NCBI GenBank assembly: GCA_026707905.1
Contig: JAPOVY010000007.1
Span: forward strand, 1-40,408
Source: Gammaproteobacteria bacterium
GTDB taxonomy: Bacteria; Pseudomonadota; Gammaproteobacteria; Pseudomonadales; Azotimanducaceae
Direction: 5' to 3'
DNA length: 40,408 nucleotides
In this document: in pieces, positions 17,713 through 25,954 of the stretch
Numbering within the stretch: position 1 is the stretch's first letter
Layout of the letters: each line of letters begins with the position of its first letter
The notes under the pieces: model-generated
The model's database searches: none
Seen by the model: only the letters and a program-made list of their open reading frames with translations
What the model was told of the DNA's origin: nothing
Made by a program: the position numbers and the translations under genes

Positions 17713-17838
17713 CGAGGAATCGCGTCGATAGGCGGAACTGATACCACGTCTTGTTTCTTGTGAAGCGATGCAAAAAAGGCGAATTCCTGCGAAAATTGCA
17801 CGCCTATAGGTCGTAAGTCAAGACAACTAAGTCATCAC

Positions 17839-18234
17839 ATGCCTGATTTCCCGTCCGATTTACGCTACGCACTAACTCACGAATGGGTTCGCGTCAACGG
17901 TAAGCGTGCAACGGTCGGCATCTCCGACTATGCGCAAACGCAACTAGGCGACGTCGTATATGTCGAATTGCCGGAGATCGGAACACCAGTCGAGTGTGAA
18001 GGCGAAGTCGCGGTGGTTGAATCAGTGAAAGCTGCTTCGGATATCTATGCACCAGTCACCGGTAAGATCGTCGATACAAACAACGATTTAGAGAACGCTC
18101 CTGAGACTGTAAATGCGGACCCGTACGGAGAGGGTTGGTTTTTCGTTATTGACATGAGCGATGAAGAGTTGCCCGAAGATTTGCTGACTGCTGAAGCGTA
18201 CTCGGCGCATTGTCAAGACGAAGACGACGAGTAG
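17839..18234 (+). CDS. gcvH: Glycine cleavage system H-protein
   Basis: Small lipoyl carrier protein that shuttles the aminomethyl group between the P, T and L proteins of the glycine cleavage system. The 131-residue length is typical. The lipoylation site is Lys64 in VESVKAASD, and the family signature LGDVVYVELPEIG precedes it near 37-49. The C-terminal GEGWFFVIDMSDEELPEDLLTAEAY is also normal. The tail ends in an acidic DEDDE extension. It begins a fresh transcript after the vapC gene, 12 bases ahead of gcvPA, so H and the two P subunits form one operon while gcvT is separate. Confidence 0.96.
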   Translation: MPDFPSDLRYALTHEWVRVNGKRATVGISDYAQTQLGDVVYVELPEIGTPVECEGEVAVVESVKAASDIYAPVTGKIVDTNNDLENAPETVNADPYGEGWFFVIDMSDEELPEDLLTAEAYSAHCQDEDDE

Positions 18235-18246
18235 AAGTAAGGCACT

Positions 18247-19584
18247 ATGCCGTTCATACCGCACACACATGCTGACAAAGCAAGTATGTTGGAGACGCTT
18301 GGGATTGCGTCAATCGAAGATTTGTTCGACGAAATACCGGAACGGATTCAGTGCGCCGACTTGTCTGATATACCTGATGGTGTTTCCGAGATGGCCATGT
18401 TGCGTCACATGGCTGACCGCGCTCGACAGGATGAATCGGGAACCTGTTTTTTGGGTGCAGGTTGCTACGACCACTTCATCCCCGCTGCGGTGTGGGACAT
18501 CGCAAGCCGTGGTGAATTTCTTACTGCATATACGCCGTATCAGGCAGAGGCCAGTCAAGGCACATTACAGCTCGTATACGAGTTTCAGACGATGCTTGCC
18601 TCTCTCACGGCGATGGAGGTCGCGAACGCGTCGGTATACGACGGTGCGTCAGCGTTGGCAGAAGCGATTCTTATGGCAATCCGTATCAATCGTAAGTCAA
18701 AGTCAAAACGAGTATTGATACCAGCATCGCTAAATCCTTCCTATATCGCGACTGTTCAATCGATTGTTACGCATCAAGGTATCAAACTTGATTTGATGCC
18801 GACTCTCGATGGTTTAACACCCATATCAGATATTGACTTTGAGAATGCAGCCGCAGTTGTATTGCAGCACCCTAATTTCTTTGGCTTACTTGAAGACGCT
18901 GATTCTCTAACCACCAATGCCCACGATGCCGATGCGCTCGTCATTGGCGTGGTCAACCCTATGACATTAGCAATACTAAAGCCGCCCGGGGATTGGGGGG
19001 ATACGGGCGCCGACATCGTTTGTGGCGATGGGCAACCGCTTGGCATTCCAATGGCGTCCGGTGGACCTTCGTTTGGCTTTCTCTGTACACGCATGGCTCA
19101 AGTACGACAGTTACCTGGTCGTATCGCAGGTCGTACTCAAGATAAAAACGGCAACGATGGATTCGTTTTGACGCTACAAGCGCGGGAGCAACACATACGG
19201 CGCGCGAAAGCGACATCAAACATATGCACAAATCAAGGATTGCTCGTGACTGCTGCGACTATCTACATGACCTTGCTAGGCCCTCAAGGTCTTCATGACG
19301 TCGCAAGTGCATGTGTGCACAACACACATTGGCTAGTAGATCGTCTAACCGAATTGCCCAACGTGTCCATGCGTTTCGCCGCTCCTTACTTTCATGAATG
19401 CGTGCTTGATTTCGGCGAACCTACCGAAGCGCTTCAACAGCGAATGCTCAACAACGGGATATTGCCTGGTTATCCACTAACAGGTCTGATCGACAACGGT
19501 AGTCAAGCCATGCTTGTGTGTGCGACAGAGACGAGGACCAATCAAGATATCGAACGTTATCGCCAGGTACTCGCCGATGGCTGA
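18247..19584 (+). CDS. gcvPA: Glycine dehydrogenase (decarboxylating) subunit 1
   Basis: N-terminal half of the P-protein of glycine cleavage, here encoded as its own gene as in many Gram-positives, archaea and some gammaproteobacteria, rather than as the single ~950-residue chain of E. coli. The 445 residues begin with the family-typical MPFIPHTHADKASML and ...IEDLFDEIP, and contain FLGAGCYDH, PYQAEASQGTLQ and the YDGASALAEA segment. It pairs with the PLP-bearing subunit 2, which overlaps its end by eight bases; this tight overlap favours equal production. A ribosome binding site (AAGTAAGG) precedes the ATG. Confidence 0.96.
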   Translation: MPFIPHTHADKASMLETLGIASIEDLFDEIPERIQCADLSDIPDGVSEMAMLRHMADRARQDESGTCFLGAGCYDHFIPAAVWDIASRGEFLTAYTPYQAEASQGTLQLVYEFQTMLASLTAMEVANASVYDGASALAEAILMAIRINRKSKSKRVLIPASLNPSYIATVQSIVTHQGIKLDLMPTLDGLTPISDIDFENAAAVVLQHPNFFGLLEDADSLTTNAHDADALVIGVVNPMTLAILKPPGDWGDTGADIVCGDGQPLGIPMASGGPSFGFLCTRMAQVRQLPGRIAGRTQDKNGNDGFVLTLQAREQHIRRAKATSNICTNQGLLVTAATIYMTLLGPQGLHDVASACVHNTHWLVDRLTELPNVSMRFAAPYFHECVLDFGEPTEALQQRMLNNGILPGYPLTGLIDNGSQAMLVCATETRTNQDIERYRQVLADG

Positions 19585-21025
19585 AACGATTTTCGACAAG
19601 TCACGTCCTACGCGAAGAGCGGTAGCACAACGAGTTGCGGAAGGTGCCGTACAGCAGCTTCTGCCGGACCACCAGGTTAGATCTTCCCCACCCATGCTGC
19701 CGGAAGTTTCGGAACTGCAAGCGGTTCGACACTTTACTAATCTAGCTCGAAAGAACTTCTCCATCGACACGCACTTCTATCCGTTGGGCTCATGTACGAT
19801 GAAGTACAACCCGAGAGGTGCGCATCGAGCTGCGATGCAGGAGGGATTCCTCAGTCGGCACCCACTTACCCCTACGTCACATAGTCAAGGTGTCTTGGCG
19901 TGCCTATATGAGCTACAGGAGATTCTCCAGAACGTGACGGGAACCGCCCAAGTCTGTCTCACGCCAATGGCCGGCGCTCAAGGTGAGCTAACCGGCGCAC
20001 TAATGATCAAGGCGTATCACGTCGACAACAACGACTATGAACGGACTGAGATCATCGTCCCTACAGCAGCTCACGGAACGAATCCTGCGACGGCAAGCAT
20101 GGCCGGTCTGATTGCAAAGGAAGTAGAGGTAGACGCCGACGGCGATGTCGATCTAGACAGCCTCAAACGCGTAGTGGGACCAAAAACTGCGGGGGTCATG
20201 CTCACCAACCCGAGCACATGTGCGGTTTTCGAACGCAGAATCCAAGCCATCAGTGACATCGTGCACGAAGCGGGCGGATTGTTGTATTACGACGGTGCGA
20301 ATCTCAATGCGATACTTGGACGTGCACGACCTGGCGACATGCAATTCGATGTACTCCATCTAAATCTGCACAAGACATTTGCTACGCCGCATGGTGGTGG
20401 CGGCCCTGGTGCCGGTCCAGTCGGTGCAAATGAGCTACTTGCACCGTATTTACCTACACCGATGGTCACGAAAACTGAAAGTGGTTATGGTTGGCTTGAA
20501 CAGTCGGAACGACCGAACTCGATAGGTCGTCTGTCCTCGTTCATGGGAAACGTTGGGATCTTGTTACGAGCCTACGCCTATTCGTTGATGCTAGGCGCCA
20601 ATGGGATGCGCAACGTAAGTGCCTATGCAACCTTAAACGCCAACTACCTTATGAAGCGTTTATCAATCGCTGGATTCCACCCGGCTTACCCCGATCGAAG
20701 AGCAACGCATGAGTTTGCCATTTCATTGCGACAGGAGGCAAAAGAAACGGGCGTAACGGCGATGGATTTCGCAAAACGACTCTTGGACTACGGTTTTCAC
20801 GCACCAACGACTTATTTCCCGCTGTTGATTCCGGAATGTTTCTTAATCGAACCCACGGAAACGGAGACCAAAGAGGAGTTGGATGCATTCGCGGACGCCA
20901 TGATTGCCATTTTGAAAGAGGCGCAACAGGAACCCGAACTCGTAAAGCAAGCGCCGCACCAACAACCAGTTGGTCGATTGGATGAAGTACAAGCCGTTCG
21001 ACATCTCGACGTAACTGCGCACTAG
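19577..21025 (+). CDS. gcvPB: Glycine dehydrogenase (decarboxylating) subunit 2
   Basis: PLP-dependent subunit of the two-subunit P-protein; decarboxylates glycine and loads the aminomethyl group on the H-protein lipoamide. I start it at the ATG at 19577 (482 residues, family-typical MAETIFDKSRPTRRA) rather than at an in-frame ATG 63 bases upstream inside gcvPA. Features include YPLGSCTMKYNPR, the GAQGELTG region, AHGTNPATASMAG and the PLP lysine segment LNLHKTFATPHGGGGPG. It is the last gene of the gcvH-gcvPA-gcvPB operon; 109 bases separate it from the next gene on the same strand. Confidence 0.96.
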   Translation: MAETIFDKSRPTRRAVAQRVAEGAVQQLLPDHQVRSSPPMLPEVSELQAVRHFTNLARKNFSIDTHFYPLGSCTMKYNPRGAHRAAMQEGFLSRHPLTPTSHSQGVLACLYELQEILQNVTGTAQVCLTPMAGAQGELTGALMIKAYHVDNNDYERTEIIVPTAAHGTNPATASMAGLIAKEVEVDADGDVDLDSLKRVVGPKTAGVMLTNPSTCAVFERRIQAISDIVHEAGGLLYYDGANLNAILGRARPGDMQFDVLHLNLHKTFATPHGGGGPGAGPVGANELLAPYLPTPMVTKTESGYGWLEQSERPNSIGRLSSFMGNVGILLRAYAYSLMLGANGMRNVSAYATLNANYLMKRLSIAGFHPAYPDRRATHEFAISLRQEAKETGVTAMDFAKRLLDYGFHAPTTYFPLLIPECFLIEPTETETKEELDAFADAMIAILKEAQQEPELVKQAPHQQPVGRLDEVQAVRHLDVTAH

Positions 21026-21134
21026 TCCACGTCGATCGTCCAAGCTGAAAAAGAGACTACTTAGCACGCTGTTGCGGTCGTCACATTTGATTTGCAGTAT
21101 CACCCGAACCAACGTTCTTCACCAAAATTGACAC

Positions 21135-21983
21135 ATGTCTGCGGCTTTCTCGGATTCTGATCTATTACCTGTTGAGGAAATACGTCAACAAGAAGACGTT
21201 GTGATCGGCAGAGCGGGGGATCGAGACCTCGTCGGCACACTCTACGTACCACCATGCGTCCAGGCAACACGTCCGGCAATGGTGATCATCCATGGCGGTG
21301 GTTGGCGCAAGGGATCAACGCGTGGTGTCAGTGGTTTCGGTGAATTCTTGAGTCGAGCAGGATTTGTATGCCTTTGCCCCTCATACCGTCTGAGTGGAGA
21401 GGCACATTGGCCAGCGCAAATCGAAGACGTCAAATGCGCTATCCGTTATCTAAAAACAAACCGGAAGCAGTTAGGACTAAATAAGGAACGCGTAGGAATC
21501 ACCGGCGATTCAGCGGGCGGCCACCTTGCCTTGATGGCCGCGGTTAATAGCAGTTTTGAAGGGTCGGGTGGTCACATGGGGGAATCAAGCCACGTAAAGG
21601 CCGTGGGTGCGATGTATGGACCCATTCGAGTACGCAAAACGCGTGCGGATGGATCGCCGTTAGGACTGCTAAAGCCGACGGCCACAGATGCCGATTACGC
21701 GTCAGCAAGCCCCATCCACTACGATCTCACTGAATTTCCACCATGCCTGCTAATTCACGGCGCGGACGATCCTGCTGTGCCACTCTCAGGTACGCTTGAG
21801 TTCTATACGAAACTCGTCGAACTAGGTCGTACGGTCGAACTTCACTCGTTTGCTGGCGAAGGTCACGCATTTGATCGTCGTAGCTCGACCCAAGAACGCA
21901 TGGTCGATATTCTCGACCCTTCGTCCATCAGTGGACCAACGGTCATTCGACTGATTGCTCGATTCTTCACGAAATACCTATAG
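21135..21983 (+). CDS. Alpha/beta-hydrolase esterase (HGGG type)
   Basis: A 282-residue carboxylesterase-like hydrolase of the alpha/beta-hydrolase-3/BD-FAE type. Visible features are the oxyanion-hole motif HGGGWRKG near 55-62, nucleophile motif GDSAGGHLA, acid IHGADDPAVP and catalytic His in GEGHAFD. No signal peptide is present, so it acts in the cytoplasm on an imported small ester or acyl sugar. Its stop is two bases before the start of the OtnK-like kinase, which ties it to the acid-sugar cluster that follows; removing an acyl group from the substrate would be a sensible first step. The specific ester is unknown. Confidence 0.82.
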   Translation: MSAAFSDSDLLPVEEIRQQEDVVIGRAGDRDLVGTLYVPPCVQATRPAMVIIHGGGWRKGSTRGVSGFGEFLSRAGFVCLCPSYRLSGEAHWPAQIEDVKCAIRYLKTNRKQLGLNKERVGITGDSAGGHLALMAAVNSSFEGSGGHMGESSHVKAVGAMYGPIRVRKTRADGSPLGLLKPTATDADYASASPIHYDLTEFPPCLLIHGADDPAVPLSGTLEFYTKLVELGRTVELHSFAGEGHAFDRRSSTQERMVDILDPSSISGPTVIRLIARFFTKYL

Positions 21984-21985
21984 CG

Positions 21986-23278
21986 ATGAGTGACAAGGGC
22001 ATCGGTCTCGGCGTCATTGCGGACGACCTTACGGGTGGTGCAAAGGTCGCAAGTCTGCTCGAAAGTTCCGGCGTGCGCTGTCCTTTGCTCATGTCTGAAT
22101 CCGCACTTGATAGCTTGTCAGGCAATGAACGAGCTGTCGTTATAGGACGCAAGTTGCTAGCGGTTCCGCCTGAAGAAGCCGCCGCTGATGCAACGCGTAT
22201 CGCGAACGCGCTTTTGGCGAAAGGCGTACGTCAGATTTACTACAAATACAGCGCTCTGTTTTCTTCGACCTCTCGCGGCAATATCGGTCCTGTTGCAGAG
22301 GCCTTAACGTCGCTCACCGGCACTCAGTCGGTCTTGTTTTGCCCAGCACGACCGGAACGAAACGCGACCGTATACCAAGGTAGGTTATTCCTCGGTCAAA
22401 ACATGCTTCACGAAACACCGCGTCGCAATGACCCCGTGACACCGATGACCAATTCAAACCTCATCGAAGTATTGCAGTCGCAGAGCCGAGTTAAAGTCGG
22501 CCTCCTACCCTTAGAGATGCTTCGTGCAGACCTCGACACCGCCCGACGATACCTCGCCGAACAGAACGCTTCCGACGTAAGGTTTTTCATCGTAGACGCC
22601 ATCGACGCAGATGACCTCGGTCACATCGCGAAGCTCGTCGAGAATGTAGCGCTGACGACAGGTTCTGACGACTTACCCGTCGAATTAATGCGCCAACGGT
22701 TAGACTCTTCTCACATCTCAGTGGGTAAATCGCTTCTTGCACCAGCACCTGGCTATACAGCGCTCATATCCGGCAGCTGCACCCCCAAGAGCGTCCGTCA
22801 GCTCGATCGTTTCGAGCAACGTTATCCTGTGTTTCGCATTGATCTTCGACTAGCGACAGATTTAGCAGAGCTGGTGGATGAGATTGTGGATTGGGCAACA
22901 AAGCGTGTTGTAAATGGTCCTGTAGGTATATCGACGTCTACCAGCTCCGATGTCGTAAAGCATCTTCAGTCGAAGATGGGCAGAGAAGGTGCATCCTCGT
23001 TAGCGGAGGGTGTCCTAGGTCGAGTCACGAAGCGGCTTTATGAATTCGGCGTACGTAAATTTCTTGTGGCAGGCGGTGAAACATCCGGATTGGTGTTTGA
23101 CGTTCTCAGCGTGGATCGCGTTGACGTGGCCGTTCATGACGAGTTGTTAGGCGGTTACTGTCATGTAGGCGGGGAGGACCCTATAGCATTCGTTTTGAAG
23201 GCAGGATCAACGGGTGATGTGGACTTCTACGAAACCGCATTGAAACGCTTACATGAAGCAGATACTGAAGTTAACTGA
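21986..23278 (+). CDS. Four-carbon acid sugar kinase, OtnK-like
   Basis: Member of the DUF1537/four-carbon acid sugar kinase family, which phosphorylates 3-oxo-tetronates (OtnK) or related sugar acids. In 430 residues the N-terminal substrate domain begins IGLGVIADDLTGGAKVASLL and includes YKYSALFSSTSRGNIGPV, close to the usual YKYCSTFDST-GNIGPV signature. The C-terminal nucleotide domain has ISGSCTPKSVRQ, AGGETSGLV and VLKAGSTGDVDFY. The cysteine in the usual YKYCS motif is replaced by alanine, so specificity may differ. The next gene is a class II aldolase of the OtnC type, the known partner that decarboxylates the 4-phosphate product to dihydroxyacetone phosphate. I do not give a symbol because the substrate is uncertain. 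Confidence 0.87.
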   Translation: MSDKGIGLGVIADDLTGGAKVASLLESSGVRCPLLMSESALDSLSGNERAVVIGRKLLAVPPEEAAADATRIANALLAKGVRQIYYKYSALFSSTSRGNIGPVAEALTSLTGTQSVLFCPARPERNATVYQGRLFLGQNMLHETPRRNDPVTPMTNSNLIEVLQSQSRVKVGLLPLEMLRADLDTARRYLAEQNASDVRFFIVDAIDADDLGHIAKLVENVALTTGSDDLPVELMRQRLDSSHISVGKSLLAPAPGYTALISGSCTPKSVRQLDRFEQRYPVFRIDLRLATDLAELVDEIVDWATKRVVNGPVGISTSTSSDVVKHLQSKMGREGASSLAEGVLGRVTKRLYEFGVRKFLVAGGETSGLVFDVLSVDRVDVAVHDELLGGYCHVGGEDPIAFVLKAGSTGDVDFYETALKRLHEADTEVN

Positions 23279-23292
23279 ACTAGAGGATTTCG

Positions 23293-23949
23293 ATGCCAAC
23301 CGTTGAAGACGAGAACCAACTGCGTGAACAACTTTGCGAGCACTACAAAAAGGTAGAAGCCCTCGGCTTGAACGAGATGTCCTCAGGCAACCTAAGTGTC
23401 AGGTTCGGCGACAGAATGCTGATCTCTCAAAACGGTGCTTCGGCTGAATCGATTTCCGTCGACTCAATCGTGAATACCGCATTTGATGGCGCCTACGTGG
23501 GCGACCATAAGCCATCGTCTGAATGGCGCATGCATGCTCGAATTTACGAAGAACACGAACAAGCCCACGCGATCGTACATACCCACTCAGACTATTGTGT
23601 AGCGGTATCAAGTCATGTAACTGCGTTGCCGGGATTCCACTACCTTGTAGGCGTATTCGGCGGCAACGATGTTCCTTGCGTCCCTTATTCGACGTTCGGG
23701 ACTCGAGCACTCGCGGACGATGCGGCGGCGGCCCTTACCGATCGAACCGCATGTCTACTCGGGAACCATGGGATGATCTGTCGAGGTCCCACGTTGCGAC
23801 GTGCCGTCAAGACAGCGCAACGATTAGAGATCATGTGCAGACAATACGTACTATCAAAAGCTCTAGGCGAACCACGGCATCTAACAGATGCGGAGTGGTA
23901 TGCCTTCCACCATCGAGCGGAAGAAAAACAATATGGCAGGAACGGGTAA
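23293..23949 (+). CDS. Class II aldolase/adducin family, OtnC-like decarboxylase
   Basis: A 218-residue zinc-dependent aldolase-fold enzyme. Family marks are SSGNLSVRFGDRMLISQNG near 29-47, HTHSDYC (two zinc His) and GNHGMICRGPTL carrying the third His. In tetronate catabolism OtnC decarboxylates 3-oxo-tetronate 4-phosphate to dihydroxyacetone phosphate; related enzymes act on fuculose or ribulose phosphates. Fourteen bases separate it from the OtnK-like kinase, and an AGAGGA ribosome binding site precedes its ATG. The kinase-decarboxylase adjacency is the main reason to prefer OtnC-like over generic aldolase. Confidence 0.85.
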   Translation: MPTVEDENQLREQLCEHYKKVEALGLNEMSSGNLSVRFGDRMLISQNGASAESISVDSIVNTAFDGAYVGDHKPSSEWRMHARIYEEHEQAHAIVHTHSDYCVAVSSHVTALPGFHYLVGVFGGNDVPCVPYSTFGTRALADDAAAALTDRTACLLGNHGMICRGPTLRRAVKTAQRLEIMCRQYVLSKALGEPRHLTDAEWYAFHHRAEEKQYGRNG

Positions 23950-24009
23950 GCGATTCTGAACCTAATTCGTGACGAACGGTTCTACTAGCTCACTGTAACA
24001 GGGACGAAT

Positions 24010-25083
24010 ATGACAGTTGAGACGGAATTTCAGGAACGCGTCGTTCGCGTCAAGCTTCCGACACACCATTTCAAGTACCTCACCACACACGATGGCTCGA
24101 TGTTGGGGTTGAACGACGCCGGTGACCTGGTCCTATGTGAAGAAGCAGATGACCAGGTCATTTGGGACGTTGAGCCTAACGGGCTTCAGCATGTCGCGAC
24201 TCAAAATAACCTCGATGCCAAATTTGAAAGTGGACAGTGCCTCATCTCATTTGATGGCGACACGAACGTTTTCAGCATTGACCACGGACCTGAAAAACTC
24301 CCCTCTGAGTACCTCGAACATCTGAAGCAGGAAGGGTGGGTTTGTCTGACTCGAATCCTTACCGAGGATGTCGTCGACAGTCTGCAACGCGTCGCCGGAT
24401 CCGATGCCTACGAACATATGTCGATGAATAACGATTCACCGAAGATTTGTCAGGACGTTGCCGTCGGCCAAGCAATCAGCGAACCCATTTCGCTTTGGTT
24501 AATCCGCCAATACATGCAAACTCGAGATCTCCATTTAGGACACCCACCAGGATTTGCGGTATTGAGACCATACGATGGGGAGAGTCCGGTTCAGGGCTGG
24601 CATTCCGATATCCCGTACATCCCGTCGGTCGGTGGCAATGTCGTTGCGGACCGAAAAGGACCTATCAAGGCTGTGCAACGTAATGTCTGTGTGTCAGATT
24701 TCGAAAAAGAAAACGGTGCGACTGCATACAAACTAGGTTCGCATACCGACGACAACCCACCACCTGAGTGGAATCCTGCGCGGTTCGGCGGTCCCCCGAA
24801 TGCTAGACCATACAGTGGCCCCGACGCGGATGTCGTCGAAGCCCCTGCAGGTAGCATCGTCTTGTACGATGCTCGAACTTGGCACCGCGCGGGATTCAAT
24901 CACAGCAAACACAAGCGTGCCGCCATGCTGCAGTCGTTTCAAGCGGCAGACGTCATACCAAAACGGGATACTCGACCGGCATGCAGAAAATGGCAAGCAA
25001 CGCTAGCGTATGAACAGTTGAACCGACGTCAACAACGGGAAATCACTGAACTCCTCATGAATCAACCTGATTTACCGAGCTAG
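24010..25083 (+). CDS. Phytanoyl-CoA dioxygenase-like oxygenase with extra N-terminal domain
   Basis: A 357-residue protein with two parts. Residues ~100-350 form a PhyH-type Fe(II)/2-oxoglutarate oxygenase: HSD facial-triad pair at His198/Asp200, distal His292 in TWHRAGFNH, and Arg303 at the spacing expected for binding the 2OG carboxylate. Residues ~12-95 are not part of PhyH. They read like repeated short beta strands (HFKYLTTHDGSMLGL, VIWDVEPNGLQHVAT), reminiscent of a beta-trefoil or fascin-like unit; this is only a resemblance. It lies in the acid-sugar cluster, 60 bases after the aldolase and 25 bases before the isomerase. The substrate may be a sugar derivative or a lipid-like tail on it. 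Confidence 0.83.
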   Translation: MTVETEFQERVVRVKLPTHHFKYLTTHDGSMLGLNDAGDLVLCEEADDQVIWDVEPNGLQHVATQNNLDAKFESGQCLISFDGDTNVFSIDHGPEKLPSEYLEHLKQEGWVCLTRILTEDVVDSLQRVAGSDAYEHMSMNNDSPKICQDVAVGQAISEPISLWLIRQYMQTRDLHLGHPPGFAVLRPYDGESPVQGWHSDIPYIPSVGGNVVADRKGPIKAVQRNVCVSDFEKENGATAYKLGSHTDDNPPPEWNPARFGGPPNARPYSGPDADVVEAPAGSIVLYDARTWHRAGFNHSKHKRAAMLQSFQAADVIPKRDTRPACRKWQATLAYEQLNRRQQREITELLMNQPDLPS

Positions 25084-25108
25084 AAACACAAGACGTGAAG
25101 GCGAAACC

Positions 25109-25954
25109 ATGCAAGTAGGCATCATGTCAGGGCATTTCAAGCGACCTTCGTTGGAGGAATCGCTTGATGCCATACTGGCTCACGATATAAGACATCTCCA
25201 ATTCAATATGAGTAGCGCGCATCTTCAAGGACCGCTAGAAGAGGAGATCGAAACGGCGGGTCCTCAGATTCGCGAGGAACTCAATAAACGCGAGATGGTC
25301 ATCGCCGCATTAGGTGGACCGGTCAATATGGTGCATGTCGATCCGGTAAAACGTCAGGAAGCGATCGACCGGCTGTCAGTACTAATCTCAGCATGTGAAC
25401 ACGTCGGCACGTCTGTGATCGCGACATGCACTGGGTCGCGAGACGCAGAGAGCATGTGGCGCTACCACCCAGATAACGCCTCTGAAGCTACCTGGCGAGT
25501 GTTGTGTTCAACACTTGAGCAAGTATTACCGATCGCTGAAGCGGCGGGTGTGACGATCGCATTCGAACCTGAGTTCAATAACGTCGCGAGTGATGCGCAA
25601 AAGAGTCGTCGCCTTATTGACGACATGCGTTCGCCGAACCTGAAGGTGGTAATGGATGCGGCGAACATATTTGGTGCAGACGATCTGTCTCGCATGACAC
25701 AGGTTTTAGACGAAGCGTTCGAACTGCTGGGCGAATATATTGCGATTGCACATGGCAAGGACTTGGACCACGGTGGCGATGCAGGACATCTTGCGGCCGG
25801 CACGGGCAAACTTGATTACGACCACTACGTCAAGTTGCTTTGTGGCTTGCCGTTTGACGTATCCGTGATTCTCCACGGTCTGTCAGAGGACCAGGTTCCT
25901 GGTGCCGCGGACATGCTTCGTCACTATGCAACCAAGCATCAGGCGAATCAGTGA
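25109..25954 (+). CDS. Sugar phosphate isomerase/epimerase-like TIM barrel
   Basis: A 281-residue xylose-isomerase-like (AP-endonuclease 2 fold) TIM barrel. Candidate metal ligands are Glu in AFEPEFNN, Asp in VVMDAANIF and His in IAHGKD. The final glutamate usually seen on the last barrel strands is not obvious; the corresponding strand reads VILHGLSED, so the metal site may differ. Members act as epimerases, isomerases or dehydratases on free sugars, inositols and keto acids. Its stop overlaps the next gene, a Gfo/Idh/MocA oxidoreductase, by four bases; this isomerase-oxidoreductase pair is a frequent catabolic unit. It could fill the role of OtnI in a tetronate-like pathway. Confidence 0.8.
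   Translation: MQVGIMSGHFKRPSLEESLDAILAHDIRHLQFNMSSAHLQGPLEEEIETAGPQIREELNKREMVIAALGGPVNMVHVDPVKRQEAIDRLSVLISACEHVGTSVIATCTGSRDAESMWRYHPDNASEATWRVLCSTLEQVLPIAEAAGVTIAFEPEFNNVASDAQKSRRLIDDMRSPNLKVVMDAANIFGADDLSRMTQVLDEAFELLGEYIAIAHGKDLDHGGDAGHLAAGTGKLDYDHYVKLLCGLPFDVSVILHGLSEDQVPGAADMLRHYATKHQANQ

Noticed and set aside
17621-17838. Glycine riboswitch upstream of gcvH
   Set aside because: The location is right, but the conserved aptamer sequences of the glycine riboswitch were not found. Only a generic three-way junction could be drawn, so I list it as a structured candidate instead.
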